From positions 186,001-250,000 of the forward strand of contig NZ_MECK01000001.1 of NCBI RefSeq assembly GCF_014596465.1: a stretch of 64,000 nucleotides of DNA. Reading direction: 5' to 3'. The position numbers and the translations under genes were made by a program. Below are positions 52,827 to 61,245 of the stretch, piece by piece. The notes below the pieces were generated by a model that did not search any database, was not told where the DNA came from, and saw only the letters and a list, made by a program, of their open reading frames with translations. The number at the start of each line of letters is the position of its first letter. Position 1 is the stretch's first letter. This DNA comes from Streptomyces sp. CBMA123 (lineage in GTDB: Bacteria > Actinomycetota > Actinomycetes > Streptomycetales > Streptomycetaceae).

Positions 52827-53471
52827 CTATGGCCGGCTGAGGATGGCGCGCCACACGGAGCGCTGCCCGGGGTCGCCCGGGCTGAGGTACTGCGCGGCCG
52901 GCCCGCGCATGGACAGGCCCGCGGCGCGGACCAGGACGAGCAGGTCGGCGGGGTCCAGGAGCGTCATGTGCTGGCCGTTGGGCAGGGCGTACACGTCGTC
53001 GCCGAGCGCGCTCAGGCACGGGTCGAGGTGGGCGGCGGTGAAGGTGTTCAGTGAGAGCGTGCCGCCGGGCACGAGGACGCGGTGCAGCTCGACAAGAGCG
53101 TCGGCGAGGTCCTGGCGGTGGTGGAGGTTGTGCAGGACGCCGTGGCACAGGACGAGGTGGGCCTGCCGGTCGGCCAGCGGCATGCGGGTGACGTTCGCTT
53201 CGGCGAAGGTGATCCGGGGCCCGCTGTGCCGGCGGCGGGCCTGTTCCAGCATGCCGGGGTGCAGGTCGACGGCCAGGACCCGGTATCCGGCGGCGGCGAG
53301 GGCGGGCAGGTTGCGGCCGGCTCCGCAGCCCGCGTCCAGCGCCCATGCGCCCTCGGGGGCCGGCTCTGCGAGAAGGTCGGTCAGGTAGGCGGGCGGGGCG
53401 AGAGCGGTGAACGCGGCGACGGTGGCTTCGTCGTTCCAGTAGGCGCCGGTGCGGGCCGGGCGTTCGCGCAT
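52827..53471 (-). CDS. Class I SAM-dependent methyltransferase
   Basis: A 214-residue methyltransferase with SAM-binding loop LDAGCGAGRN (45-54), acidic VDLHPGM, AHLVLCHGVLHNLHH as motif II and LVPGGTLSLNTF as motif III. The N-terminal GAYWNDEATVAAF is typical of the UbiE/TehB-like group. ATG 53471 overlaps the stop of the GHMP kinase (ATGA). It would methylate the pathway intermediate of cluster B. Confidence 0.9.
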   Translation of the reverse strand: MRERPARTGAYWNDEATVAAFTALAPPAYLTDLLAEPAPEGAWALDAGCGAGRNLPALAAAGYRVLAVDLHPGMLEQARRRHSGPRITFAEANVTRMPLADRQAHLVLCHGVLHNLHHRQDLADALVELHRVLVPGGTLSLNTFTAAHLDPCLSALGDDVYALPNGQHMTLLDPADLLVLVRAAGLSMRGPAAQYLSPGDPGQRSVWRAILSRP

Positions 53472-54580
53472 CACCGCTCCTCCCGGGCGCTGAGGGTGTA
53501 GCCGGTGTTGTGGGGGCGGCAGCGCAGGGTGTTCAGGCCGGCGTCGGCGAACACCTGCTCGCACGCCTCTGGGGTGCGGGTGAGGGCGGCGAAGGTGGGG
53601 CCGACCGAGGAGAGGGTGAGGACGTCGGCGAGGCGGTCGGTGAAGATGTGCTCGACCTTCTCTCCGGTGGCCAGCAGGTCCGGGTGGGAGAACGCACAGT
53701 TGGCGAGGCTTCCCATGCGGAAGCGGTAGTCGAACAGCAGGCTGCCCAGCGGTCGCAGGTCGCCGTCGGTGAGGGCGGGCCAGGCGTCGTGCAGGAGCCG
53801 GTAGGCGATCTCGGGGCCGAAGGTGCGGCCGGTAGCGGTGAAGGCGTCGAAGTGGACGGCTTCGGCGGCGAGGCTCGCCCGCGCGTCCCAGATCACCGGG
53901 TCGTTCGGCATGCCGAGCACGATGTCGATGTCCTCGGGCAGGCCGGCTTGCAGGAGCGGCACGTGGGCTCCGGCGATGACCTGGACCGCGCCGGGTATGA
54001 GGCCGGCGGTGGCGGATCCGCCCAGGCACTGGACCGGCAGGAGGCGATGGTCGTCGCCGTCGATCTCCTCGCCGTGGTTGAGGGCCAGGAACTTGACGAG
54101 CCGGCGGGCGGTGACGGGGCGCCCGTAGAGCTCGTTGACGGCGGCGGCCACGGCCGCGATCTGGCCGCTGCTGGATCCCAGGCCCAGGTGAGCGGGCAGG
54201 TCGGGGGCGGTGACCCGCACGCGAAGGCGTTCGCGGATGCCCAGCGCCGAGCGCATCAGCAGGGCTGCGTGCCGGGCCAGGACGGGGTGGTCGCAGTCCG
54301 GGGCGGTCTGCACGGCGGGGCCGTCCTCGACGATGTCGATCTCGACGTCGCGCACGAGGTCGCAGGCGAAGAGGAGTTCGCCCGCGAGGTAGGCACCCTG
54401 GCTGGGGACGATCTTGCTGGAGTCCAGGGCCATGGCGTTGATCCGGCTCGGGTAGGCCAGCCGGACCCGCGTGGTGACGGGCTCGGGCGGCACGGCCGGG
54501 GCGTCGGCGAGCGCGGAGCGTTGGGCGCCGAGGGGGAACGGCGGGAAGTCGGTGTCGATGCCGGAGGCGGTGGTGCTCAC
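53471..54580 (-). CDS. GHMP-superfamily kinase (threonine-kinase/PduX-like)
   Basis: A 369-residue kinase with the GHMP ATP-binding loop LGLGSSSGQ (132-140), an N-terminal substrate-side region (VRLAYPSRINAMALDSSKIV) and a C-terminal motif TLSSVGPTFAALTRTP. Among GHMP kinases the layout is most like PduX-type L-threonine kinases or leucine-rich sugar kinases; this comparison is approximate. It phosphorylates a hydroxyl of a small molecule, possibly an amino acid. GTG start overlaps the upstream stop (GTGA). Confidence 0.87.
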   Translation of the reverse strand: MSTTASGIDTDFPPFPLGAQRSALADAPAVPPEPVTTRVRLAYPSRINAMALDSSKIVPSQGAYLAGELLFACDLVRDVEIDIVEDGPAVQTAPDCDHPVLARHAALLMRSALGIRERLRVRVTAPDLPAHLGLGSSSGQIAAVAAAVNELYGRPVTARRLVKFLALNHGEEIDGDDHRLLPVQCLGGSATAGLIPGAVQVIAGAHVPLLQAGLPEDIDIVLGMPNDPVIWDARASLAAEAVHFDAFTATGRTFGPEIAYRLLHDAWPALTDGDLRPLGSLLFDYRFRMGSLANCAFSHPDLLATGEKVEHIFTDRLADVLTLSSVGPTFAALTRTPEACEQVFADAGLNTLRCRPHNTGYTLSAREER

Positions 54581-55596
54581 ACGGGGCTCCCTGGGTTGAG
54601 GAGGGCGCGGGCGCTTTCGGTGACGGCCAGCAGCTGGTCGAGCGCGTCGGCGGTGTAGCCGCCACTGCCGAGCGCGCCGTCGTCGCGCACGGCCATGTTG
54701 GCGCGGGCGAGTTGTCGGTGCGGGAGACGGAACCGCAGCAGGTCGCCGATCAGCAGGGCGACGGCGGGCCGCAGGTGCGGGTGCTGCTGGGCGAGGCGGG
54801 CGAGTCCCGGCGCGTGGCGCGCCTTTTCGATGTGGGCGCGGTGGTGCGGGGGCAGGTAGAGGGTGTTGTCGTCGAGGTACTGCTCGTACCAGGCGGCGAG
54901 TTCGCCGGTTGCCGCCTGGCTCAGCAGCATGACGTCGAGGACGAGCAGCGGCATCTGGGCGCCGCCGGGCGCGTAGTAGGTGTGCCCGGCGATCTCCAGT
55001 GGCGGGTAGTACGGCCGCAGCTGACCGGTGAAGTACTGAGGCGTCAGGCTGCGCTTGACGGTCAGAAGGTGCGCGGCGAAAGCCTGGAGGCGCTGGTGGA
55101 CGAGGTCGGCGAGGGTATCGGCCGTGTCCTGGTCGTCTGCCTCGGCCAGGTGGGAGCCATGGAGGATCGCGGTGTCGAGGGCGTGACTGGCGGCGGTGAC
55201 CTCGTCGATGAACAGGTGCTCGCCGGAGGTGTCGGTGAAGGAGCGCCGCCGGGGCCCGCGGGGGTTGCGGGTGGCGTAGGAGTAGACGCTCTCACGGGGC
55301 ACCTCGTCGGCGACGGCGCCGAGGTGGAGCATGGCCGCCTCGACGTCGCGCGGCGGGCAGGGCCGGCCGGTGTGGCGGGCGAGGGAGGCGGTGAGCATGC
55401 CCAGGTCCCGCAACGCCGCCCGGGCATGGGCGACGTCGCGGATCCGGGCGGCGTGCTGGGAGAGCCGCATCGCTCGGGTGCGGAGCCACGTGGTGTCGGC
55501 CGCGATGTTGGCCTGGGGAAGGGCCCGCATCACCGCGTCGGCACCGAGCGGGTCGAGCGCGGCTATGGACGAGTCGAGGTCGCGGGTGAGCGTCAT
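54577..55596 (-). CDS. PrnB/DUF1864-like heme-dioxygenase superfamily protein
   Basis: A 339-residue all-helical protein. Segments such as YYPPLEIAGHTYYAPGGAQM and PLLVLDVMLLSQ resemble monodechloroaminopyrrolnitrin synthase PrnB and the DUF1864 family, relatives of indoleamine/tryptophan 2,3-dioxygenase. If so it binds heme and acts on an aromatic or indole-like amino acid. The proximal His cannot be fixed by eye. ATG 55596 follows GGGAGAA. The assignment is from remembered family pattern and should be treated as probable. Confidence 0.7.
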   Translation of the reverse strand: MTLTRDLDSSIAALDPLGADAVMRALPQANIAADTTWLRTRAMRLSQHAARIRDVAHARAALRDLGMLTASLARHTGRPCPPRDVEAAMLHLGAVADEVPRESVYSYATRNPRGPRRRSFTDTSGEHLFIDEVTAASHALDTAILHGSHLAEADDQDTADTLADLVHQRLQAFAAHLLTVKRSLTPQYFTGQLRPYYPPLEIAGHTYYAPGGAQMPLLVLDVMLLSQAATGELAAWYEQYLDDNTLYLPPHHRAHIEKARHAPGLARLAQQHPHLRPAVALLIGDLLRFRLPHRQLARANMAVRDDGALGSGGYTADALDQLLAVTESARALLNPGSPV

Positions 55597-55637
55597 GGGT
55601 TCTCCCAGCGGCCCGGGGCGAGCTGCCCCGGGCGCGG

Positions 55638-56144
55638 TCAGTCGGCGGGCTGGTCGTCGCGGTAGGACCACACACGGCCGGCAGCGGAGCCGTCGAGGTA
55701 GTCCAGCAGCGGTTCGATCTCGGGGCGGGAGGCGGTGGAGGAGGCCAGGACCTTCCTGGCTTCGTCCAGCGGCAGCAGGACGGCTCCGGTGACCTTGCCG
55801 TCCGGGTCGTGGACAGCGATCTCCCCGTCCCAGTCGGCGCAGTCGAAGGTGAAGACCACGGTGGAGGGGTAGCGGGTGGTCGTGGTGTTGACGAGGTAGG
55901 CCAGCGGACCGACCGTCGCCAGGCGCAGGCCGGTCTCTTCGAGGACCTCGCGGATGAGAGCCTCACCGAGGAGTTCGCCGCGCTCGACCCCGCCGCCGGG
56001 GATGGACCACATCTCCTGGCCGTCGCGCTGTTCCTGGACGAGGACGATCTGGTCGCCGCGCCGCAGCAGGGCTGCGACGACCTGGACGCCGGGGCCGGCG
56101 ACCGGTGCGGGGGCCGGGGTGGTGGTGGACTCGGTTGCGGTCAT
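55638..56144 (-). CDS. Nudix hydrolase
   Basis: A 168-residue protein with Nudix box GGGVERGELLGEALIREVLE followed by ETGL and the flanking VALLRRGDQIVLVQEQRDG and EMWSIP segments. It would hydrolyse a nucleoside-diphosphate derivative. ATG 56144 lies 3 bases after the stop of the APH-type kinase. The fourth Nudix protein in the right half. Confidence 0.9.
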   Translation of the reverse strand: MTATESTTTPAPAPVAGPGVQVVAALLRRGDQIVLVQEQRDGQEMWSIPGGGVERGELLGEALIREVLEETGLRLATVGPLAYLVNTTTTRYPSTVVFTFDCADWDGEIAVHDPDGKVTGAVLLPLDEARKVLASSTASRPEIEPLLDYLDGSAAGRVWSYRDDQPAD

Positions 56145-56147
56145 GGC

Positions 56148-57017
56148 TCACTCCAGTTCGTCTCGCAGGGCTTTGACACACCCGGGGATCTGAGTGGGGT
56201 CGCGGCCGTGCCAGTACAGGAAGTACGAGAGGTGGATGACCAGGCGGTGGAAGGCGAGGCGCTGCTCGAACCTCGAGTCGGCCGGCTGGGCGCGCTGCTG
56301 CCAGTAGGCGTCCAGCAGCGTTCGGCGGTCCTCGGATGAGGTGAGGCACCAGCGGTCGATCTTGACGAAGTCGCTGGCGTCCTCCGCCGCGGTGGCGTGG
56401 TCGAAGTCGAGCAGGGCGATCCGGCCGCCTGGTCGGATGAGGATGTTATCGGGGTGAATATCCTGATGGGTATTCACCACCGGGTGGTCGCATAGCTGTT
56501 CGGCCAGCAGCGTGCCGCGCCGGCGGGCCGCCTCTTGGAGGTCGTCTGGGACCAGCTGGTGCCGCCCGAGGCGGGCGAGGAGGTCGGACAGCTGGCGGGT
56601 TCGCGAAGCCGGGGTCGCCGTCGCGCCGGGGATCGGCTCGGTGTGCAGGAGGGCGATCTGCCGGCCGAGGACGGGCCACACGCTCGGGTCGATGCCGCCG
56701 GCCCCGCGGGCTTCGGCGAACGTCCGGCCCTCGATCCACTCCTGGAGCAGGTAGGGGCCGAGGTCCCGGTCGTGGCCGACATCGAGGACGCGCGGGACGG
56801 CGACGCCGCGCGCCGCGGCGTCGGTCATGGCGTCGGCCATACGCCGAAGGTGCGGTTCGCCCTCGCGGTGGTTGAGCTTGAGGAGGTAGGAGCGGCCGGA
56901 GCCGTCCAGGCGCCAGCAGGTGTTGAAGCGGCCCTGGGGCAGCGGCCGGGCGCTGAGGGTGCCGGTGCCGGGGATGAGACGGCTGGCGGCGGCGTGGTCG
57001 AGGACGGGTGTGGTCAC
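56148..57017 (-). CDS. APH-fold phosphotransferase coupled to the decarboxylase
   Basis: A 289-residue kinase: strand-3 Lys in YLLKLNHREG (Lys47), HQDIHPDN (184-191) as catalytic loop, and LLDFDHAT (202-209) as metal loop. All key residues are kept. GTG 57017 overlaps the TGA of the PLP-decarboxylase gene, so the two proteins are co-translated. This is the separate-gene counterpart of the kinase-like/decarboxylase fusion in cluster A; phosphorylation of the amine or of its precursor is the likely role. Confidence 0.9.
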   Translation of the reverse strand: MTTPVLDHAAASRLIPGTGTLSARPLPQGRFNTCWRLDGSGRSYLLKLNHREGEPHLRRMADAMTDAAARGVAVPRVLDVGHDRDLGPYLLQEWIEGRTFAEARGAGGIDPSVWPVLGRQIALLHTEPIPGATATPASRTRQLSDLLARLGRHQLVPDDLQEAARRRGTLLAEQLCDHPVVNTHQDIHPDNILIRPGGRIALLDFDHATAAEDASDFVKIDRWCLTSSEDRRTLLDAYWQQRAQPADSRFEQRLAFHRLVIHLSYFLYWHGRDPTQIPGCVKALRDELE

Positions 57018-59368
57018 TGGCGGGCTCCCGCGATGGCGAGGTCGGCGGGCAGCCCCTCGCGAGTGAACACCTCGTGGACGCTCTCGGCGAAGTCGACGAC
57101 CTGCTCGATGCCGAGCCGGGCCGGGTCCTGGACGTCCAGCCGGGGCAGGTTCTCGCGCAGTCGCCGGCCGAGGTTCCAGGGGGCGGCCAGTTCGAGGGCG
57201 TCGGTGCGGGGCTCGGCCAGCGGGGTGAGAGCCAGGTGCAGGCCGGTGTCGGTGAGGCGGCCGTCGACGGTGCACAGTCCGGCGGTGGCGGAGCGGGCCG
57301 CCAGCACCGTGCCGATGGGGGTGGGGGCGAGGAGTTCGGGAAGGTAGGCGGCACCGGTCCAGGCCCGGCCGGCCTCGATGTCCACCTCGGTGTCGAAGAA
57401 CCGGTTGGGGAAGCGGCGGAACTGCTCGCGGCGCAGGTGCGGGCGGCGCGGCAGCAGCACATCGGCGTTGTGCCGGGCGGTGACCACCGTGGGCGGGCCG
57501 TCGCCGTCGGTGAGGCGGACGGTGATCTCGGCGGAGGTGTCGATGGAGAAGGAGTAGTCGTCGCTGCGGGGGCGGCGGAACCCTGCCGCGTGCTTGCCGA
57601 TCTTGGCGGTGATCGCGTCGGGGAAGACCTGCAGTTCGTCGGCGCCGTGCTCGCCCAGGGCCTTGTACTCGGCGGAGCGGAACGTCCCGTCGGGCTCGAA
57701 GTTCAGCAGGACGCGCAAGGTGCCGGGCAGCAGGATCGTGGCGTGGATCGCGCCGACCAGGGACAGCTGCTGCTGGTGACGGTCGAGGACCTCGAGGAAG
57801 TAGTGGTCGGTGCGGACCCCGAAGAGCTCGTTGGCGAACGGGTCCTTCAGGTCGGGGGCGTAGACCCACAGGGGGCCGCCGGCCCGCGCCCGGCCGACGG
57901 GCGCGTCCTGGATCTGCTCGTCCGTGGCCCTGCGTTGGGTGAAGGTGTGGAAGGAGTACCCCGGAACCTGAGGGTCGCGCCGGCCTTCGGGGTGGACGAC
58001 GAAGTGACGGAAGCAGTCGGTGTGGGTGCGGGTGTCGGCGACCACATCGGAGGTGATGCTCCGGCCCGTCCCGTCTGCGGGACCCGTCGTGCGGGCCGCC
58101 GCGGTGGCCTCGGCCAGGCGGGCGGCGAAGGCGGTGATCTGCGGGTCCGTCAGAGAGGCGGAGGCGTAGAAGTGGTAGAAGAGGCGCCGCTCACCGTCTT
58201 CGTCGGGGTCGGGCAGGGTGAGGGGGACGAGCCGGTAGCGCTCGCACAGTTCGGCCGGCAGTTGCCCACCCGGGTGGCTGAAGGCTGCCGAGACGACAGG
58301 CGCGTTCGGGGCGGGCACGAGTACGGCATCGGGGTCGGCGGCGCGGATCGCGGCGGCGAGCTGGTCGCGGCGCTCCAGGGAGCGGGCGGCAATGGTGGTG
58401 TAGCCGGTGCGGCCCAGGGCGTGCAGGGTGGCCCACAGGGCTGCCGCGGTGGCGCCGGGGCGTGAGCCGAGGACGGTCTCGTCCGGGATGCGGGTGTGCG
58501 GGTCGATGCGGGTGACGTGCTCGAGCAGTCCCTTCCGCAGGAGGAGGGCGCCGCAGGCGTACGGCATCAGGCCGGCCTTGTGCGGGTCGACGGCCATGGA
58601 GTGCACGCCGGGGTTGCGGAAGTCGAAAGGCAGGTCGGGGTCGGTGAACGGGAAGACGAAGCCGCCGTGGGCGGCGTCCACGTGTAGGAAGAACCGGACG
58701 TGGTCGGGGTGCTGGAAGGCGAGGTCGCGAAGGTGGGCGGCGATGGCGTCGATGGGGTCGGCGAAGCCGCTGTTGTAGTACCCGGCGGTCGCGACCACGA
58801 TGATGCCGGTGACGCCTTCGGTGATGGCGTCGTCGGCGGCCCGGCGGACCTGGTCGAGGGTCAGGGTCCAGGCGGGTCCGGCGGGCAGGCGCACGAGTTC
58901 CAGGTCGAGGATCTCGGCGGCCTTGGCGACCGAGGCGTGGCACAGGTCCGAGGTGATCACGCGCACCCGGTGGCCTGCGGTTCGCAGCAGGTTGCGGGCG
59001 ATGCGCAGGGCGGCGAGGGTGGCCTCGCTGGCGCCGCTGGTCAGGTGCCCGTCCAGGGCTCCGGCTCGGTAGAGGCCGGCGAGGGCGGCCAGGGCTTCCT
59101 TCTCCAGGCGGCGGGTGCCGGCTTTGCCCTCGCCGAAGCGGGTGTGGACGCCGACGTTGTTGGTGTTGAGCGCCGACCAGTCGCCCAGCGTGCGCACCGC
59201 CTGCGGGTGCGGGGCGGCCATGGCGAAGCCGAGCCGGGTCTGCTGGGGGTCGTCCCAGGCCGGTATCTCGGCGCGGGCCTGCGCGAGGTGATCGTCGATG
59301 GACTCGGGGGTCCAGCCGGTTTCGGGGAAGCCGGTGGGCACGGCCCAGCCGGTGTCGAGATCGCCCAT
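57014..59368 (-). CDS. PLP-dependent group II decarboxylase with long C-terminal extension
   Basis: A 784-residue protein. Residues 1 to about 430 form a group II decarboxylase: SGASEATLAAL, HVDAAHGG (229-236) with the cofactor Asp, and VDPHKAGLMPY with Schiff-base Lys264. A C-terminal region of about 350 residues follows, including SFHTFTQRRATDEQIQ, FGVRTDHYFLEVLDRHQQQL and VTARHNADVLLPRRPHLRRE; no family was recognised. Usual group II enzymes end near 450-550 residues. ATG 59368 follows GAGGAGG; GTG 59386 is less likely. An aromatic or glutamate-like amino acid may be the substrate. Confidence 0.88.
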   Translation of the reverse strand: MGDLDTGWAVPTGFPETGWTPESIDDHLAQARAEIPAWDDPQQTRLGFAMAAPHPQAVRTLGDWSALNTNNVGVHTRFGEGKAGTRRLEKEALAALAGLYRAGALDGHLTSGASEATLAALRIARNLLRTAGHRVRVITSDLCHASVAKAAEILDLELVRLPAGPAWTLTLDQVRRAADDAITEGVTGIIVVATAGYYNSGFADPIDAIAAHLRDLAFQHPDHVRFFLHVDAAHGGFVFPFTDPDLPFDFRNPGVHSMAVDPHKAGLMPYACGALLLRKGLLEHVTRIDPHTRIPDETVLGSRPGATAAALWATLHALGRTGYTTIAARSLERRDQLAAAIRAADPDAVLVPAPNAPVVSAAFSHPGGQLPAELCERYRLVPLTLPDPDEDGERRLFYHFYASASLTDPQITAFAARLAEATAAARTTGPADGTGRSITSDVVADTRTHTDCFRHFVVHPEGRRDPQVPGYSFHTFTQRRATDEQIQDAPVGRARAGGPLWVYAPDLKDPFANELFGVRTDHYFLEVLDRHQQQLSLVGAIHATILLPGTLRVLLNFEPDGTFRSAEYKALGEHGADELQVFPDAITAKIGKHAAGFRRPRSDDYSFSIDTSAEITVRLTDGDGPPTVVTARHNADVLLPRRPHLRREQFRRFPNRFFDTEVDIEAGRAWTGAAYLPELLAPTPIGTVLAARSATAGLCTVDGRLTDTGLHLALTPLAEPRTDALELAAPWNLGRRLRENLPRLDVQDPARLGIEQVVDFAESVHEVFTREGLPADLAIAGARQ

Positions 59369-59389
59369 GGAAGGGGTCCTCCTCACAGC

Positions 59390-60772
59390 TCAGTGGGCGA
59401 TCTCGCCCAGGTGCTCGGTCTTGGTGAAGCGCAGGTCGCGGCCGGTGAGTCGGGCGACAGTCGCGCGAAGGGCCAGCAGCCACGGGCCGAGCGCGCTGAC
59501 CGCGGGCTGCAGCACGCTGGTGGCGACGGCCGGGGCGGGTGCGGGCTGCTGCCAGGCGCTGTCGGCCTTGCCTGGTGATCGGAAGTCCTCCAGGACTCGG
59601 CCGCGCAGTCGGTAGGCGACGACCGGCTCGATGATCCCGGCGAGTAGAGCGGCTGCGGCCAGCCGCCGGTGTTCGCGCCTGGCCGCCAGATGGGCGGCGG
59701 CGGCGGTCATGACGACCGGCCCGAGCGCCCAGGCGGCGCCGTCGGCCAGGGCGCGGGCGGCCAGCAGCCGCTGTTCGGTGCGCGAGAGGCGGGTGGGCCG
59801 GGCGGCGGCGAAGCGGTAGTCGTGGCGGGTGGCGGCGTTGGCGAAGGCCACGCTGCTGAACGCGCGGGCCATGCTCGCCACGCTCTGGTACGGCTCGACG
59901 ATGTTGACCGAGGGCAGCACGGCGATCGGCTCGCCGGCCATGCTCAGGCGGTGGCCGACAGCGAGGTCGTCGTGCGGTTCCTGGAAGAACCCGATGTCCT
60001 CGATCTTGTCTCGGCGCACGATCAGTCCGGAGCCCACCCCGTAGACCATCGGCCGCGCCAGGGCGGCGGCCAGGCCTGGGCCTCGGCCGGGCGCGCACCA
60101 GCGAGCCACCTTGATCCGGCGGTACTCGATGCCGACGGTGCGGCGGAAGGCCGCCAGGTCCTGGCCGGACATCACGGCCGAGCGCCGACCGCCGGAGCCG
60201 GCGGGGAACGCGGGGAGCATCGGCTGCTGGATCATCGCGGGCCGCTCGGTCGCGGCCTGGGCGAAGTGGGCGCGCAGGCGCGCGTCGGGGACCGCGTCGG
60301 CGTCGAAGACCGCGATGTAGTCGTCCCCGGTCGGCGGGAACAGCTTGTCCAGCGCGGCGACGGCGTGGTTGAGCTGGGAAGCCCGCCGTCCCTGGCCGGG
60401 GTAGGACACGACGTGGAACGCCTGGCGTCCCAGCAGGTCGTTGTGCGTTTTCGCCAGGTCCCGGCACAGTTCCTCGGTGGTCTGCTGCCCGTCGGGGGTC
60501 TCGGCGGCCTCCCGCGCGGCGGTGACGACCAGGACCCGCAACTGGGGCCACCCTGCGGCCAGATCGGCGAAGCGCGCGAGCGAGCGCGGCATCACCGTCT
60601 GCTCGCGCAGCGCGGGGACGACCACGGTCAGGGCGGGTGCATGGTCGGCTGGCGTGTGCTCGGCGCGGGCGGCCTCGGCCCGCATCGAGCGCCAGGACAG
60701 GGCCATGGACGCGGTGACGTATGCGGATCGGGCGGTGTAGGCGGCGACGAGCAGTCGGCTGACACGGATCAC
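59390..60772 (-). CDS. Membrane-associated family 2 glycosyltransferase
   Basis: A 460-residue protein: LTVVVPALREQTVMPRSLAR starts a GT-A fold, VFDADAVPD is the DxD site, and GFFQEPHDDLAVGHRLSMAG the acceptor-side ED motif. C-terminal hydrophobic segments (ALGPVVMTAAAAHLAARR, LAAAALLAGIIEPVVAYRL) suggest membrane association. GTG 60772 overlaps the phosphatase stop (GTGA). It lies directly upstream of the decarboxylase gene, mirroring the glycosyltransferase-fusion order of cluster A. Confidence 0.87.
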   Translation of the reverse strand: MIRVSRLLVAAYTARSAYVTASMALSWRSMRAEAARAEHTPADHAPALTVVVPALREQTVMPRSLARFADLAAGWPQLRVLVVTAAREAAETPDGQQTTEELCRDLAKTHNDLLGRQAFHVVSYPGQGRRASQLNHAVAALDKLFPPTGDDYIAVFDADAVPDARLRAHFAQAATERPAMIQQPMLPAFPAGSGGRRSAVMSGQDLAAFRRTVGIEYRRIKVARWCAPGRGPGLAAALARPMVYGVGSGLIVRRDKIEDIGFFQEPHDDLAVGHRLSMAGEPIAVLPSVNIVEPYQSVASMARAFSSVAFANAATRHDYRFAAARPTRLSRTEQRLLAARALADGAAWALGPVVMTAAAAHLAARREHRRLAAAALLAGIIEPVVAYRLRGRVLEDFRSPGKADSAWQQPAPAPAVATSVLQPAVSALGPWLLALRATVARLTGRDLRFTKTEHLGEIAH

Positions 60773-61245
60773 GATGTCTCCTGTTCTGCGATGCCCAGTT
60801 CGCGCAGGCACCGATCGGCGTCCTCGAAATAGCGCGGGCGTGCTTCCGGGCGGCGGGTCAGAATGCGGGACCGTGCGGTGGCTGGTGCCCAGCCCTGCCC
60901 GCGCAGGATCGCGTAGGCCGCGGCCGGGGAGCGGTTGACCCCGGCCGCGCAGTGGCAGTACAGCCGGGCCCCCTCCTCGCGCAGGGCAACCTCGGCGAAG
61001 GCCAGGCAGGCGGCATACCAGGCGGCGCCGCGCGAGGCCCCGTCGTCCTCAGTGGGCGCCGAGTGCCACACCAGGTCGCGGCAGGTGGCGGCCGGCGGAG
61101 GCGCCGGGCGCGGAGTCCGGCAGTCCAGCACGTGAGTGACGCCCAGGGCGAGGAGCTCGCCGACGGCGGCGGCGCTGTCCGGCGCGGCGCCCACCAGCAG
61201 GCGCCCGGTCACGGTGTGGGCGTCCAGAACGAGTTCACCGGGCAC
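60769..61245 (-). CDS. Dual-specificity/tyrosine phosphatase-fold protein
   Basis: A 158-residue phosphatase with the signature loop HCAAGVNRS (residues 98-106; HCx5RS), preceded by VTHVLDCRTP and an acid-loop candidate SAPTEDDGA. It may dephosphorylate a protein or a small phosphoester, or act as a general phosphatase in the pathway. GTG 61245, after AGGGG, is preferred over TTG 61251. It overlaps the end of the FAD gene. Confidence 0.88.
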   Translation of the reverse strand: MPGELVLDAHTVTGRLLVGAAPDSAAAVGELLALGVTHVLDCRTPRPAPPPAATCRDLVWHSAPTEDDGASRGAAWYAACLAFAEVALREEGARLYCHCAAGVNRSPAAAYAILRGQGWAPATARSRILTRRPEARPRYFEDADRCLRELGIAEQETS

